A stretch of DNA of 64,000 bases from NCBI RefSeq assembly GCF_003713065.1, contig NZ_CP033433.1, positions 3,287,001 to 3,351,000 of the forward strand, in the 5' to 3' direction. Positions 1-10,326 of this stretch are shown piece after piece; the stretch's first letter is position 1, and the number at the start of each line of letters is the position of its first letter. Origin of the DNA: Cohnella candidum (GTDB lineage: Bacteria; Bacillota; Bacilli; Paenibacillales; Paenibacillaceae). Under the pieces are notes generated by a model. The model had not been told where the DNA came from. It did no database searches and saw only the letters and a list, made by a program, of their open reading frames with translations. The position numbers and the translations under genes were made by a program.

Positions 1-228
1 GCCGTCAAGCGCGATTTCCTCAAGACCGCCGACATGGTCGGCATGGATATGCGTGACGATTACGCCGTCCACGTCTTTCTCCCATGACAAGCCGAGCTCG
101 TGGAGGGAACGGTGGGCCGTGCTCCCGCAATCGATAAGAAGCCGGTACCCGTTCAGGTTGATAAGCGCATTGTTGTTGTAGTATTTTTTCGAAAAGCCTC
201 CGCCGGTTCCCAGCATGATCATGTCCAT
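1..228 (-). CDS. MBL-fold metallo-hydrolase, N-terminal fragment
   Basis: The first 76 codons are visible; the gene runs off the left edge. The product starts with a beta-lactamase-like strand (MLGTGGGF) and carries the metal-binding motif THIHADH near residue 63, so it is a zinc-dependent hydrolase of the metallo-beta-lactamase superfamily (RNase Z/phosphodiesterase-like subgroup). The substrate cannot be told. The chosen ATG has a G-rich stretch (GGGGGA) about 10 bases upstream. An in-frame ATG at 273 would add 15 residues but has no clear ribosome site. It lies downstream of the groEL terminator on the same strand, so it is probably transcribed separately. Confidence 0.75.
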   Translation of the reverse strand, partial: MDMIMLGTGGGFSKKYYNNNALINLNGYRLLIDCGSTAHRSLHELGLSWEKDVDGVIVTHIHADHVGGLEEIALDG

Positions 229-309
229 CGAAAAGCCATCCCCCTGCGTAAACCCGATCCTCCTATAATTCATTCGCCGTTCGTCAAACTTTTCCTTTAT
301 TCGACAAGC

Positions 310-350
310 AAAAAGGGCTTTGCCGGGGAGTATCCCAGGCAAAGCCCTTG
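310..350 (-). terminator. Rho-independent terminator after groEL
   Basis: A 12-bp perfect inverted repeat (313-324 with 338-349, core GGGCTTTGCC) reads on the minus strand as a strong hairpin followed by TTTTTGC. It sits about 40 bases past the groEL stop. Confidence 0.85.
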
Positions 351-386
351 AGAGCGGGAGGCGCTTTACGCGCCGCCTGCCCGGCC

Positions 387-2075
<1,689 letters not shown>

Positions 2076-2097
2076 TTATGTGCTCGGCCGGATTCGA

Positions 2098-2382
2098 TCA
2101 GCCGACGATTGCGTGGATGTCGCTTTCTTTCATAATCAAGTACTCTTTGCCTTCGTACTTGATTTCCGTTCCCGCATATTTCGAGAACAGGACGCGGTCG
2201 CCTTCCTTGACTTCAAGCGCGACGCGCTGTCCGTCTTTGTTCACCGTTCCGCTTCCTACCGCTACGACTTTGCCTTCTTGCGGCTTTTCTTTCGCCGTAT
2301 CCGGCAGCACGATACCGCTGGCGGTTTTCTCTTCTTTGGCGGTTGCTTCGACCAGTACGCGGTCTCCCAAAGGTCTGATCAT
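2098..2382 (-). CDS. groS: 10-kDa co-chaperonin GroES
   Basis: Forms the heptameric lid of the GroEL cage. The start chosen is the ATG preceding [11 protein letters not shown], with AGGAGG 7-8 bases upstream, giving the canonical 94 residues; upstream in-frame codons would add a non-homologous tail. The mobile-loop region ([16 protein letters not shown]) is conserved. It is the first gene of the groESL operon, under an HrcA-type CIRCE operator. Confidence 0.97.
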   Translation of the reverse strand: MIRPLGDRVLVEATAKEEKTASGIVLPDTAKEKPQEGKVVAVGSGTVNKDGQRVALEVKEGDRVLFSKYAGTEIKYEGKEYLIMKESDIHAIVG

Positions 2383-2429
2383 GAAAATAGCCTCCTTCTG
2401 AATCAGGTAAAAGGTTTGTTTTTGGATTG

Positions 2430-2456
2430 TTAGCACTCAATTCGATTAAGTGCTAA
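2430..2456 (-). promoter_or_regulatory. CIRCE operator (HrcA binding site)
   Basis: TTAGCACTC (2430-2438), a 9-base spacer and AAGTGCTAA (2448-2456) match the CIRCE consensus TTAGCACTC-N9-GAGTGCTAA with a single mismatch in the right arm. It lies between the groES promoter and start codon, the usual place for HrcA repression of groESL. Confidence 0.95.
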
Positions 2457-2468
2457 TAACCATTTCTT

Positions 2469-2497
2469 ATGATACTGATTTTGAATCCCGTTTTCAA
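2469..2497 (-). promoter_or_regulatory. SigA-type promoter of groESL
   Basis: On the minus strand TTGAAA (2497-2492), a 17-base spacer and TATCAT (2474-2469) form a good vegetative promoter. The predicted start lies at the edge of the CIRCE element, so HrcA would block initiation. Confidence 0.8.
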
Positions 2498-2508
2498 GTC
2501 CCTTCCGG

Positions 2509-2545
2509 TAAAAAAAAGAAAAGACCCGCAACAGCTGCGGGTCTT
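2509..2545 (-). terminator. Terminator of the chemoreceptor gene
   Basis: AAGACCCGCA (2521-2530) pairs with TGCGGGTCTT (2536-2545). On the minus strand the hairpin is followed by a U-rich run. It insulates the groESL promoter just downstream from read-through. Confidence 0.85.
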
Positions 2546-2594
2546 GCTCCGAGCGGGCATATTTGCCAGTTTTCCCCATCGACAAAGACTTCAA

Positions 2595-3860
2595 TCAGGT
2601 TTTGAAATTGCCTACCAAACCTTTGAGGCGGGCGGCCATGTTGCTGAGATTGTCCGCGGTTCTGGCCATCTCTTCCGTGGAGGAAAGCTGCTGCTGCGTC
2701 ATCGCTGATACTTGTTCCGTGAAGGAGGCCGTTTCCTCGGTGATGCGGGAAATGTCCTGGATCGATTGAACGACCGACGAGCTTCCCGCCGTCATCTGTT
2801 CGACGGATGCGGCCACTTCCAGGATGTTGCCGCTCAGCTGCGTGACGCTGCCGACGATATCCCGGAACGTTTCTTCCGCGTGCCTCATGCCGGCAACGGT
2901 CGTGAAGACTTGGCTGGCGCTCTGCTCGAACATCGTGGCGACCTTCTCGATGTCGCCGGACATCGCTTCGAGCGTGTCGCCGATCTGCACCGCGGATTGC
3001 TGCGTTTGGTCGGCGAGTTTGCGGATCTCTCCGGCAACGACGGCGAAACCGCGGCCGTGTTCGCCGGCTCGCGCAGCTTCGATCGCCGCGTTCAGCGCGA
3101 GCAGGTTCGTTTGGTTGGACACTTCGGAAATATAGCCGATGACTTCGCGGACTTGCTCGGACTTGTGGTTCAAGCCGCGTACCGTCTCCTGCAATGAGCG
3201 GAACGCGGTTTCGACTTGCGCGATTTCCTCGGAGTTGGTTCTCAGCAGCTCCGATCCTTCTTCCGCGCGTACGCGCGTCGTTTGGGCCGAATCGGAAACT
3301 CCCGTCGTCGTAGCCGCGACTTGGTTGAGCCCGTCCAGCGTCTCCGACATGACGGCGGTGATTTCCTGCGATTGGGCGACTTGCGTCTCGGAGCCCGACG
3401 CCACCTTCTCGATCCCCTTCGCCACTTCGCCGCTGACGCGGGCGTTCTCGTCCGCCCCCTGCTTCAGTTGAATGGAAGCCGCGGCGAGTTCAGCCGTGCT
3501 GTCGCGCAGCTCCTTCATCATTTTCTGCAGGCCGTCCAGCAGACTATTGGCGGAAGCGGCCAGTTCCCCCACTTCGTCCGTCGCGCGGACATGGATCCGT
3601 CTGGTCAAATCCCCGCCGGAGGATGCGATGTTCTTCAAGGTCGAGGTAACATGGCCGACGGAATCGGTGATGTTACGTCCGACCACCAGGAAAACGAACG
3701 CGGAAAAACCGATCATGACGGCGAATATCACGGAAACTCCCACCATCAAGGCCGAATCTTCGCTCAAATGCTTAAACATCAAGATGAAAGCGACGACCAG
3801 CAAAACCGTATTCAAACCGAATCCGATCAAAAATTTCTGACGCAGTGACATATTGCGCAT
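2595..3860 (-). CDS. Methyl-accepting chemotaxis protein
   Basis: A 421-aa transmembrane receptor. Two hydrophobic segments (about residues 11-28 and 36-58) are separated by only a few residues, so there is almost no extracellular sensor domain. A HAMP-like linker ([19 protein letters not shown]) and a long coiled-coil signalling domain follow. The hairpin tip that contacts CheA/CheW is recognisable ([21 protein letters not shown]). The ATG at 3860 has GGGAGGAG upstream; the longer upstream reading lacks a ribosome site and adds an unrelated tail. It is monocistronic, between the tatC and groESL terminators. The short extracytoplasmic loop suggests sensing at or within the membrane or by a cytoplasmic partner. 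Confidence 0.9.
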   Translation of the reverse strand: MRNMSLRQKFLIGFGLNTVLLVVAFILMFKHLSEDSALMVGVSVIFAVMIGFSAFVFLVVGRNITDSVGHVTSTLKNIASSGGDLTRRIHVRATDEVGELAASANSLLDGLQKMMKELRDSTAELAAASIQLKQGADENARVSGEVAKGIEKVASGSETQVAQSQEITAVMSETLDGLNQVAATTTGVSDSAQTTRVRAEEGSELLRTNSEEIAQVETAFRSLQETVRGLNHKSEQVREVIGYISEVSNQTNLLALNAAIEAARAGEHGRGFAVVAGEIRKLADQTQQSAVQIGDTLEAMSGDIEKVATMFEQSASQVFTTVAGMRHAEETFRDIVGSVTQLSGNILEVAASVEQMTAGSSSVVQSIQDISRITEETASFTEQVSAMTQQQLSSTEEMARTADNLSNMAARLKGLVGNFKT

Positions 3861-3986
3861 CTTTCGTCTCCTCCCGGAATAATGACCCAGCCTATGTAAG
3901 CCTTTTCGTATCCAAGCATACCATAAATTCTCTCCGCCGAATATCGAAATTTGACGGGAATTGGGAAAAATGCATTCAGTTTGGCG

Positions 3987-4016
3987 AAAAAAATCGCCGG
4001 CGGATTCGCCGGCGAT
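3987..4016 (-). terminator. Terminator after tatC
   Basis: ATCGCCGGCG (3993-4002), a GATT loop and CGCCGGCGAT (4007-4016) form a perfect 10-bp stem that begins within the tatC stop codon and is followed on the minus strand by seven Ts. Confidence 0.9.
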
Positions 4017-4801
4017 CAATCTTCTTCGCGGTCCAATTCGGCTTCCCTGGCCGCCCGAGCCGCGAGTCTTTTACGGTAGGCCATCGTCGACAGCAACACG
4101 CTGAACTCGTACAGGATAATCAGCGGCACGGCGACGAGCAAATCCGAAATCACGTCGGGAGGCGTAATCGTCACCCCGATAACCGACATGATAAACCATG
4201 CCAAACGCCGCATTTTACGAAGCAGCTGCGGGTTCAAGATGCCGATTCTCGTCAGGAACATGATCACGAGCGGCAGCTCGAAGAGAAGCGAAATCGGGAT
4301 CAACAGGTTGAACAGGAACGAAAAGTACTGGGTCAGTCCGTACGTCTGCTTCAGCCCCATGTTTTCCGTCACGCGTTCGGTAAAATAGTAGGCCATGGGA
4401 AAAACGACGTAATAAGCGAATGACAGCCCGATGAGGAACATGACGAGCGCGCCCGGTATGTAGCGCAGTGTAGCCCGCTGCTCATTTCTGCCCAGTGCCG
4501 GCTTCACGAACGCCCACAGCTGGTAAAACGTGAACGGGATCGCGACGATGAAGGAAATGAGCACCGCGAACTTCATATATAAGCTGATCGCGTCCCACGG
4601 GGAAAACGCGTTCAACTCCAAATGCTCGGTCGGAGCGGCGGCGACCAGGTAGTTGAACAGCGGCTCCGCGCCGAACAAGCCGCCGACCATGCCGGCCGCG
4701 AACACGATCAGCGAGTAGACCACTCGCCGCCGGAGCTCGCCGATATGGTCCCATATCGACATTCCGCCGTCTTCTTCGGCGGAAACGGGGCGTTGCACCA
4801 T
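4016..4801 (-). CDS. tatC: Sec-independent translocase subunit TatC
   Basis: Core receptor of the twin-arginine translocase, which exports folded proteins. The product is 261 aa with six hydrophobic helices. It carries the N-terminal signature [17 protein letters not shown] and the periplasmic-loop segment [12 protein letters not shown] typical of TatC. The start at 4801 is set by AGGAGG five bases upstream; an in-frame ATG seven codons earlier lacks a good site. It follows tatA after 80 bp, giving a two-gene Gram-positive TatAC system. The window contains a likely Tat client at 28575-30296. Confidence 0.96.
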   Translation of the reverse strand: MVQRPVSAEEDGGMSIWDHIGELRRRVVYSLIVFAAGMVGGLFGAEPLFNYLVAAAPTEHLELNAFSPWDAISLYMKFAVLISFIVAIPFTFYQLWAFVKPALGRNEQRATLRYIPGALVMFLIGLSFAYYVVFPMAYYFTERVTENMGLKQTYGLTQYFSFLFNLLIPISLLFELPLVIMFLTRIGILNPQLLRKMRRLAWFIMSVIGVTITPPDVISDLLVAVPLIILYEFSVLLSTMAYRKRLAARAAREAELDREED

Positions 4802-4839
4802 GGGGACCTCCTGTAGGTTCAATGTCTTCTATCATGAAC

Positions 4840-4864
4840 AAAGGCGGCTGCGCATGCAGCCGCC
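4840..4864 (-). terminator. GC-rich hairpin between tatA and tatC
   Basis: GGCGGCTGC (4843-4851) and GCAGCCGCC (4856-4864) form a perfect stem with a 4-base loop, followed on the minus strand by TTTGTT. The U-run is short, so it may be a partial terminator or an mRNA-stabilising stem that sets the TatA:TatC ratio. Confidence 0.5.
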
Positions 4865-4881
4865 CCTCGCGCGATTCCGGC

Positions 4882-5124
4882 TTATTCCGGGATGCGCCGC
4901 TCCGTGGCCGGCTCCGTCGCCGGCTGTTCCTTCTCCTGCGGAGACACTTCCACGCGGCGCGCGTTACGCTCCTGATTGTCGTCCATCAGGTCGTTCGCGC
5001 CTTTCTTGAATTCTCTCAGCGTACGTCCGAAAGCCCTGCCCAGCTCAGGCAGCTTGTTCGGCCCGAACAACAGCAAAGCGATCAGGATGAGCAAAATGAG
5101 GCCCGATGCGCCGATACCGCCCAT
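4882..5124 (-). CDS. tatA: Sec-independent translocase subunit TatA
   Basis: Pore-forming Tat subunit of 80 aa. It has one N-terminal transmembrane helix (GLILLILIALLLFGP), the conserved FG-P hinge, an amphipathic helix (KLPELGRAFGRTLREFKKG) and a charged, disordered tail. The ATG at 5124 has GGGAG eight bases upstream; ATG 5130 is too close to that site. It lies 49 bp from the moeA-like gene on the same strand, so it may belong to the molybdenum-cofactor operon. Confidence 0.94.
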   Translation of the reverse strand: MGGIGASGLILLILIALLLFGPNKLPELGRAFGRTLREFKKGANDLMDDNQERNARRVEVSPQEKEQPATEPATERRIPE

Positions 5125-5173
5125 TCGCATTCTCTCCCATTCTCGTGAATTGATATACGCAGCGATCCACCGC

Positions 5174-6232
5174 TCAGCGATGCAATCCGCCATAACCCAT
5201 GCTTACGATATCCTGCCGCCCGATCTCGTCTCCCGCCAAAACCCGCGGAAGCAGCACGTCGAACGACGTGTACGGATCGTGCATGACGCAGCCCGGCAAA
5301 CCGAAAATCGGCACGCCTTCCAAATAACCGAAGAGAAGCATAGAACCCGGAAGCATAGGAGTCCCGTAACTGACGATATCCGCTCCGGCCGCAGCAATCG
5401 CGCCGGGCGTACGGTCGTCGGGGTCGACAGACATGCCGCCCGATACGAGTATCATATCATACCCTTGGGCGAGGAAATAGCGGATTTCCTTGACAATTGT
5501 ATGGCGATCGTCAGGCGCGAACCGCTGTTCGGCGAGCTCCGAGCCGAGCGCTTCCAGCTTGGCGGCGACGGCCGGGCCGAATTTGTCCTCGATGCGGCCG
5601 GAGAACACTTCGCTGCCGGTCGTGAGCAAACCTGCGCGCATCCGTTTGAGCGGCCGCACGGACAACGGCGACCTTCCCTCGTGCCGAGCCCGGTAAGCCT
5701 CCGCGATCTCCTCGACCCGCCGAACCTTCTCCTCCGGCACGATCAGCGGAATGACGCGCGTAGCGGCCAAAGCTTCGCCTTGCCGGACGACGCGATGGTT
5801 GACCACTGTGGCAAGCGCGATTTCTCCGACGGCATTGATGGCGTCGACGACCTCTTTCGGGATCGCCGCGAGCCCGCCGATTTCGGACTTTAACGTCACT
5901 TTGCCTTCGTGGGGTTCGCCGAACGCGATATTTTCGCCTGCCAGCGCTTTCGCCATGAGGAGCGCAGCATCGTCTTCATGCAGATCCCCTTCGGCCAATT
6001 CGATGGCGTACAAGTGCTCCTTGCCGATATCCTTCAGCTTCGGAATGTCGGCCTCCGCAACCCGGTGACCCTTGCGGAACAGCCTGCCCTTAAACGTACC
6101 CGGCAAAATCTGCGTCAGGTCGTGGGCGAGAACCATGCCGACCGCGTCCTCCACCTTCACTTCCCTCAAGACCGAAGAGCCGATGACGGTCGTTCCTTCC
6201 GGCAAGCCGGACTCCTGCTCCCGCTGCGTCAT
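5174..6232 (-). CDS. Molybdopterin-binding MoeA-like protein
   Basis: A 352-aa protein whose C-terminal half is a MoCF/MoeA-type domain: LLTTGSEVFSGRIEDKFGPA, DDRHTIVKEI, MILVSGGMSVDPDDRTPG and GLPGCVMHDP. These are the loops that bind molybdopterin in molybdate insertion. The N-terminal half is not a canonical MoeA N-domain (it starts EVKVEDAVGMVLAHDLTQI), and the protein is shorter than MoeA (about 400 aa). It therefore belongs to the Firmicute MoeA-like family of less certain chemistry. The ATG overlaps the mog stop (ATGA) and has AGGAGG upstream, so translation is coupled. Role: probably molybdenum-cofactor maturation. Confidence 0.82.
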   Translation of the reverse strand: MTQREQESGLPEGTTVIGSSVLREVKVEDAVGMVLAHDLTQILPGTFKGRLFRKGHRVAEADIPKLKDIGKEHLYAIELAEGDLHEDDAALLMAKALAGENIAFGEPHEGKVTLKSEIGGLAAIPKEVVDAINAVGEIALATVVNHRVVRQGEALAATRVIPLIVPEEKVRRVEEIAEAYRARHEGRSPLSVRPLKRMRAGLLTTGSEVFSGRIEDKFGPAVAAKLEALGSELAEQRFAPDDRHTIVKEIRYFLAQGYDMILVSGGMSVDPDDRTPGAIAAAGADIVSYGTPMLPGSMLLFGYLEGVPIFGLPGCVMHDPYTSFDVLLPRVLAGDEIGRQDIVSMGYGGLHR

Positions 6233-6723
6233 GTCCGAGCCTCCTTCCTCTGGCCCGACACCTGCGCCAGCGCTTCCGGAAGCAAATCCATGATCGGCAT
6301 CAGATGGTCGTTCACGCCTTTGGGCTCCCCGGGCAGGTTCAGGATCAACGTGCGTCCCCGAATCGCGCAAACTCCCCGAAACAGCACGTTCGCGCGGGAT
6401 TTGGCGATCGCGGCGGCACGCATCGCTTCGGCCAGGCCGGGCACGATTCTCTCCGCGACCATCAGCGTCGCTTCCGGCGTCACGTCGCGGAAGCCGAGCC
6501 CGATGCCTCCCGTCGTCAGAATCAAGTCGGCCTGGTAGTAATCGGCCATCTCGATCAAAGCGGCGCGGATTTCATCCTGTTCGTCGGGCACGACGCGGTA
6601 ATCGATCATGTCCCCGCCGAGCTCTTCCTCAACCAGTTCCCGAATGACCTGGGCGCTCGTGTCTTCTCTTTCACCTCTGGAGCCCTTGTCGCTTGCCGAC
6701 AAAAGCGCGACCTTCCAGCGCAT
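6229..6723 (-). CDS. mog: Molybdopterin adenylyltransferase (MogA/MoaB family)
   Basis: A 164-aa single MoCF domain with the classic SASD-KGSRGEREDTS start, LTTGGIGLGFRDVTPEA and LNLPGEPKG loops. The family adenylylates molybdopterin before metal insertion. The start MRWKVALLSASDKG is preceded by GGGGGAAGAG. It overlaps the moeA-like gene by four bases and follows moaC by 50 bp in the same direction. Confidence 0.9.
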   Translation of the reverse strand: MRWKVALLSASDKGSRGEREDTSAQVIRELVEEELGGDMIDYRVVPDEQDEIRAALIEMADYYQADLILTTGGIGLGFRDVTPEATLMVAERIVPGLAEAMRAAAIAKSRANVLFRGVCAIRGRTLILNLPGEPKGVNDHLMPIMDLLPEALAQVSGQRKEART

Positions 6724-6773
6724 GTCTCTTCCCCCCGCTCCCATGTAAGAAGCTGCGACTTTCGCGTTATCCG

Positions 6774-7262
6774 TCACTCGGCGTTGTAATCGCCGCTTTT
6801 TCCGCCGGTTTTGGTCAGCAGCCGGACCGAACCGATCGTCATATCTTTCTGGATCGCCTTGCACATATCGTAAACGGTCAGCGCCGTCGCGGAGACCGCA
6901 GTCAAAGCCTCCATCTCGACGCCGGTTTTGCCCGTCGTTTTCACTTCGGCGGTGATGGTCAACTCGTCGCTGCCGTTATCCTCGAACCGGATGTTCACGC
7001 CCGTGAGCGGCAGCGGATGGCACATCGGAATCCAGTCCGACGTCTTCTTCGCCGCCTGGATTCCCGCCACCTGGGCGACCGCCAGCACGTCCCCTTTGGC
7101 CACGGAACCTTCGCGTATGCGGCGCAGCGTCTCCGGCGCCATCGTCACCTTCGCTTCCGCCGCTGCCGTTCTGGCCGTCACCGGCTTGTCCGACACGTCC
7201 ACCATGACCGCCCGGCCCTGTTCGTTGAAATGCGTCAGCTTGTCCGGAGATTCCTTCATCAT
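6774..7262 (-). CDS. moaC: Cyclic pyranopterin monophosphate synthase MoaC
   Basis: Second step of molybdenum-cofactor synthesis, making cPMP from the MoaA product. At 162 aa it has standard length. Signatures seen are [28 protein letters not shown] and [21 protein letters not shown], including the active-site His and Lys segments. The ATG at 7262 forms an ATGA overlap with the stop of the upstream folate gene and has GGGGGAGGGG just upstream. moaA, moaD and moaE are not in this window. Confidence 0.95.
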   Translation of the reverse strand: MMKESPDKLTHFNEQGRAVMVDVSDKPVTARTAAAEAKVTMAPETLRRIREGSVAKGDVLAVAQVAGIQAAKKTSDWIPMCHPLPLTGVNIRFEDNGSDELTITAEVKTTGKTGVEMEALTAVSATALTVYDMCKAIQKDMTIGSVRLLTKTGGKSGDYNAE

Positions 7263-7891
7263 TTCCCCTCCCCCGTTAACCAATAGATGCCTTCGTCCGT
7301 CGCGACCGCGTCCATAACCAAATCATGCGGCTCTTTCGGCAGAGGCGCACTGACGATCTGCGGCGACATGGCGAATCCGATCCACCGGATGTCCGAGTTT
7401 CCCCGTGCCGTTTCGGTCGCATACATCCGATCGTAATAACCGCCGCCGTAACCGAGCCGTCCGCCTTGCCGATCGAACGCGAGCCCCGGCACCAGCACCG
7501 CATCGGGCGGTCGGTCCTCGCCAAGTTCCTCGGCCGCGGCCGGATCCGGCTCGGGAATGCCCCACTTGCCGGCCCGCCAGTCTTCCTCGCGGCGCACGAT
7601 TCGCCATTCCAGGCCGCTGCCTTCGATACGCGGAGCAGCCACGGTATCCCCCTGCTCCCAGCACGTCCGAATGAGCGGCCGCGGATCCGCCTCCGAGCGG
7701 AAAGCGGCGTACACGCACACCGTTAGCGGCCGACCCAGCCGGCTTCGCATCGGCGTCAGGATCTCCCGTTCCACATGCCCGCACAGCCGCTCCGACATTC
7801 GGATCCGCTCTTCCGCCGGCACGGCGTCGCGCGAAGCCGCCATCGTCTTGCGCCAATCGGCCTTGGTTTTCCCTTCCCAAGTCGCTTCCAC
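7259..7891 (-). CDS. 5-formyltetrahydrofolate cyclo-ligase
   Basis: MTHFS/YgfA family: ATP-dependent conversion of 5-formyl-THF to 5,10-methenyl-THF. Conserved features are [14 protein letters not shown] near the start, [31 protein letters not shown] (the substrate and nucleotide motif) and the C-terminal PHD-MDAV-TDEG. The GTG at 7891 gives 210 aa with the usual short lead before the first conserved Trp-Arg. An ATG at 8002 would add 37 residues encoded in AT-rich, promoter-like DNA without homology to the family. It is the first gene of the folate-moaC-mog-moeA-like run and overlaps moaC by four bases. Confidence 0.88.
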   Translation of the reverse strand: MEATWEGKTKADWRKTMAASRDAVPAEERIRMSERLCGHVEREILTPMRSRLGRPLTVCVYAAFRSEADPRPLIRTCWEQGDTVAAPRIEGSGLEWRIVRREEDWRAGKWGIPEPDPAAAEELGEDRPPDAVLVPGLAFDRQGGRLGYGGGYYDRMYATETARGNSDIRWIGFAMSPQIVSAPLPKEPHDLVMDAVATDEGIYWLTGEGK

Positions 7892-8092
7892 CGCGGTTCC
7901 CGCCTTCGATTTTGAAAACGCATGAAAATATAGTTCAAGTTTACCATTGAACCCAGCCCCTCGCCAAGATTGCTTCGGCGTCAGCCTTCCGCTTCCTGCC
8001 ATCCCCGCTTGGACGGTCGCCCCGATTTAAGGTAAACTGGGTCTTGCAATCCTATGCCAATCGGCGATTCCTTGATTCGGAGGGTGTTTACT

Positions 8093-10033
8093 TTGCTTTT
8101 GCAGGCATCCGGCATTCATAAATATTACGGGACGGTCCCCGTGCTTACGGGCGTCTCCATCCAGGTAAACGAGCGCGACCGTATCGGCCTCGTCGGCGTG
8201 AACGGAGCGGGGAAGTCCACTTTTCTCCGGATTTTGGCCGGCGAACTCCAAGCGGACAACGGCTCGGTCTCCAAAGCCAAAGAGCTTCGGATCGGCTATC
8301 TGGCCCAAAACGGGGGTCTTCAGGGGCACCGTACTTTAATAGAAGAAATGACTTCGGCTTTCGGGCCGCTGCTCGATCAGGAACGCGAGCTTCAAGGTTT
8401 GGAAAACCGCGTCGCCGATCCGCGCGAACAGGAAGATCCCGTCCGTTACGCCAGCCTGCTCGCCCAATATTCGGACCTGTCCGAACGTTTCCGCGAGGCC
8501 GGCGGCTACGAGATGAACAACCGCATCCGCAGCGTGCTGCACGGCATGGGCTTCGGAGATTTCGACCCGAACACGGAAGTGGCGAGCCTGAGCGGCGGAC
8601 AACGGACGCGTCTCGCCCTCGCCCGGCTGCTGCTCGTGCAGCCCGATCTCCTGCTGCTCGACGAACCCACCAACCACCTGGACATCGACACGCTGGGATG
8701 GTTGGAGCAATATCTGCGGACATACTCCGGCGCGATGGTCATCGTTTCCCACGACCGTTATTTCCTCGATGCCACGGTGAACGCCATCGTGGAGATCGAG
8801 CGCCACAACGCGACCCGATATACCGGCAACTACAGCCGGTTCATGGAACTGAAAGCGGCTGATTTCACGCAAAAGCTCAAGCTATACGAACAGCAGCGCA
8901 AAGAAATCACGAAAATGGAAGAGTTCGTGCAGCGGAACATCGCCCGGGCTTCCACGACGCGGCGAGCCCAGAGCCGGCGCAACGCGCTGGAACGGATCGA
9001 ACGGCTGGAAAAGCCGGGCGCCCTGCGTCAAGCGAGCTTCTCATTCACCACGGAACGCCGCAGCGGCAAGGAAGTGCTGCAGGTTTACGACGCTTCCGCG
9101 GCTCCTTCCCAGAACATGGAACCTCTGTTTCGCGATGTCTCCATAGAGGTAAAAAGAGGAGAGCGCCTCGCTCTCCTCGGCCCCAACGGCGTCGGCAAAA
9201 CGACGCTGCTCCGCGCTCTGGTCGGCAGCCTGGAGCTGCGGACGGGTTCGATCAGATGGGGAGCGGGCGTCTCTCTCGGTTACTATGACCAGGAGCAGCG
9301 CGAATTGAATCCTTCCAACACCGTGCTGGAGGAAGTGTGGAGCGCATACCCGCACAAGCCGGAAGCGGAAATCCGCACGGTCCTCGGCAACTTCCTGTTC
9401 AGCGGGGAAGACGTCCGCAAGACGGTCGGTTCCTTAAGCGGCGGGGAGAAAGCCCGAGTCGCGCTATCGAAGCTGATGCTGAAGCAAGCCAACGTTCTCG
9501 TGCTCGACGAGCCTACCAACCACCTGGACCTGATGAGCCGCGAAGTGCTTGAGGCCGCGCTGGAAGAGTACGACGGGACGCTTTTCTTCGTTTCCCACGA
9601 CCGCTATTTCCTCAATCGGATCGCGGACCGCATCGTAGAGCTACGGCCGGACGGCACCGAAAACTACCTGGGCAATTACGACGACATGGTCCAGAAAAAA
9701 CGCGACCTGGCGGAATGGAGCGCGAAAGCGGACAACGCGTCCTCGTCAGCGGCTTCCTCGTCGTCTACCGATTCCGCGTCAATCCCTGCCGTCGGTTACG
9801 AGGCGGAGAAGCAAGCCAAACGGGACGAACGCGCGCGCGCGCGCAAACGGGAGCAGGCCGAAGCCGAGATTACCCGACTGGAGACGGAAATCGCCGCGTT
9901 GGAAGAGCAAATGGCTTCGCCGGAGGTCAGTACGGATTACGTGCTTCTCCGCGAAAAGCAAACCCAGGCCGATGCTCTCCGTCCGCAGCTGGAAGCGGCG
10001 TATGCCGCATGGGAAGCGCTCATGGAAGAGTGA
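8093..10033 (+). CDS. ABC-F family ATPase (YdiF-like)
   Basis: A soluble protein with two ABC domains and no membrane segment. Walker A motifs are GVNGAGKST (near residue 35) and GPNGVGKTT (near 362). The signatures are LSGGQRTR and LSGGEKAR, and both domains have DEPTNHLD Walker B motifs. The interdomain linker contains the ABC-F arm/linker region, and the C-terminus is a charged coiled coil (KREQAEAEITRLETEIAALEEQ). ABC-F proteins bind the ribosomal E site. The TTG at 8093 has GGAGG eight bases upstream and gives MLLQASGIHKYYG, the typical start; the ATG at 8054 lacks one. In B. subtilis ydiF adjoins tsaD (gcp); here leuA and its leaders lie between them. It is the only plus-strand gene in the first 19 kb. 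Confidence 0.93.
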   Translation: MLLQASGIHKYYGTVPVLTGVSIQVNERDRIGLVGVNGAGKSTFLRILAGELQADNGSVSKAKELRIGYLAQNGGLQGHRTLIEEMTSAFGPLLDQERELQGLENRVADPREQEDPVRYASLLAQYSDLSERFREAGGYEMNNRIRSVLHGMGFGDFDPNTEVASLSGGQRTRLALARLLLVQPDLLLLDEPTNHLDIDTLGWLEQYLRTYSGAMVIVSHDRYFLDATVNAIVEIERHNATRYTGNYSRFMELKAADFTQKLKLYEQQRKEITKMEEFVQRNIARASTTRRAQSRRNALERIERLEKPGALRQASFSFTTERRSGKEVLQVYDASAAPSQNMEPLFRDVSIEVKRGERLALLGPNGVGKTTLLRALVGSLELRTGSIRWGAGVSLGYYDQEQRELNPSNTVLEEVWSAYPHKPEAEIRTVLGNFLFSGEDVRKTVGSLSGGEKARVALSKLMLKQANVLVLDEPTNHLDLMSREVLEAALEEYDGTLFFVSHDRYFLNRIADRIVELRPDGTENYLGNYDDMVQKKRDLAEWSAKADNASSSAASSSSTDSASIPAVGYEAEKQAKRDERARARKREQAEAEITRLETEIAALEEQMASPEVSTDYVLLREKQTQADALRPQLEAAYAAWEALMEE

Positions 10034-10038
10034 AAATC

Positions 10039-10308
10039 TTATCCACCTAAGTATCCACAGCTTGCGCCGATCGGGTGCCGGCCCGGCAGTATTTGCCGCG
10101 GCCGCGAAACCGCTTCGGGGCAAGCTTTTTTTCATGCCTCTTCGCGTCTCTCCCACTTTTCCACCGTTTTGTCCACATTGTCCACAGAATCCACACCGAA
10201 CCTGTGAAAAACTCATCCTTTTTTCAGGGCATAGCTTTCCTTACGCCCCCAAGGGATACCCCGTTTTCTCCACAGTATGCACAGGAGGTGTGGACAACTT
10301 TGTCCACA
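10039..10308. promoter_or_regulatory. DnaA-box cluster in intergenic region
   Basis: Eleven 9-mers resembling the DnaA box TTATCCACA occur in 270 non-coding bases. TTGTCCACA is found at 10169, 10178, 10300 and, inverted, at 10289. TTTTTCACA is inverted at 10203. GTATCCACA is at 10051, GAATCCACA at 10187, TTCTCCACA at 10266 and GTATGCACA at 10275. TTATCCACC is at 10039 and TTTTCCACC at 10157. The boxes at 10169/10178/10187 abut without gaps, as do 10266/10275. TTGTCCACA is the form favoured in high-GC bacteria. This is not oriC, since no dnaA/dnaN is present. A DnaA-titrating cluster is the likely role. Confidence 0.7.
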
Positions 10309-10313
10309 CCTCC
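10284..10313 (+). terminator. 14-bp perfect inverted repeat, possible ABC-F terminator
   Basis: GGAGGTGTGGACAA (10284-10297), a CT loop and its exact complement (10300-10313) form a strong hairpin. It is followed on the plus strand by CGTTTTC and on the minus strand by no T-run. It contains two inverted DnaA boxes, so it may act as terminator, DnaA site or both. It is 250 bp past the ABC-F stop, further than usual. Confidence 0.45.
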
Positions 10314-10326
10314 CGTTTTCATACGA

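Noticed and set aside
10039..10308. A chromosomal origin of replication
   Set aside because: dnaA, dnaN and an AT-rich unwinding element are absent; only the boxes are present.
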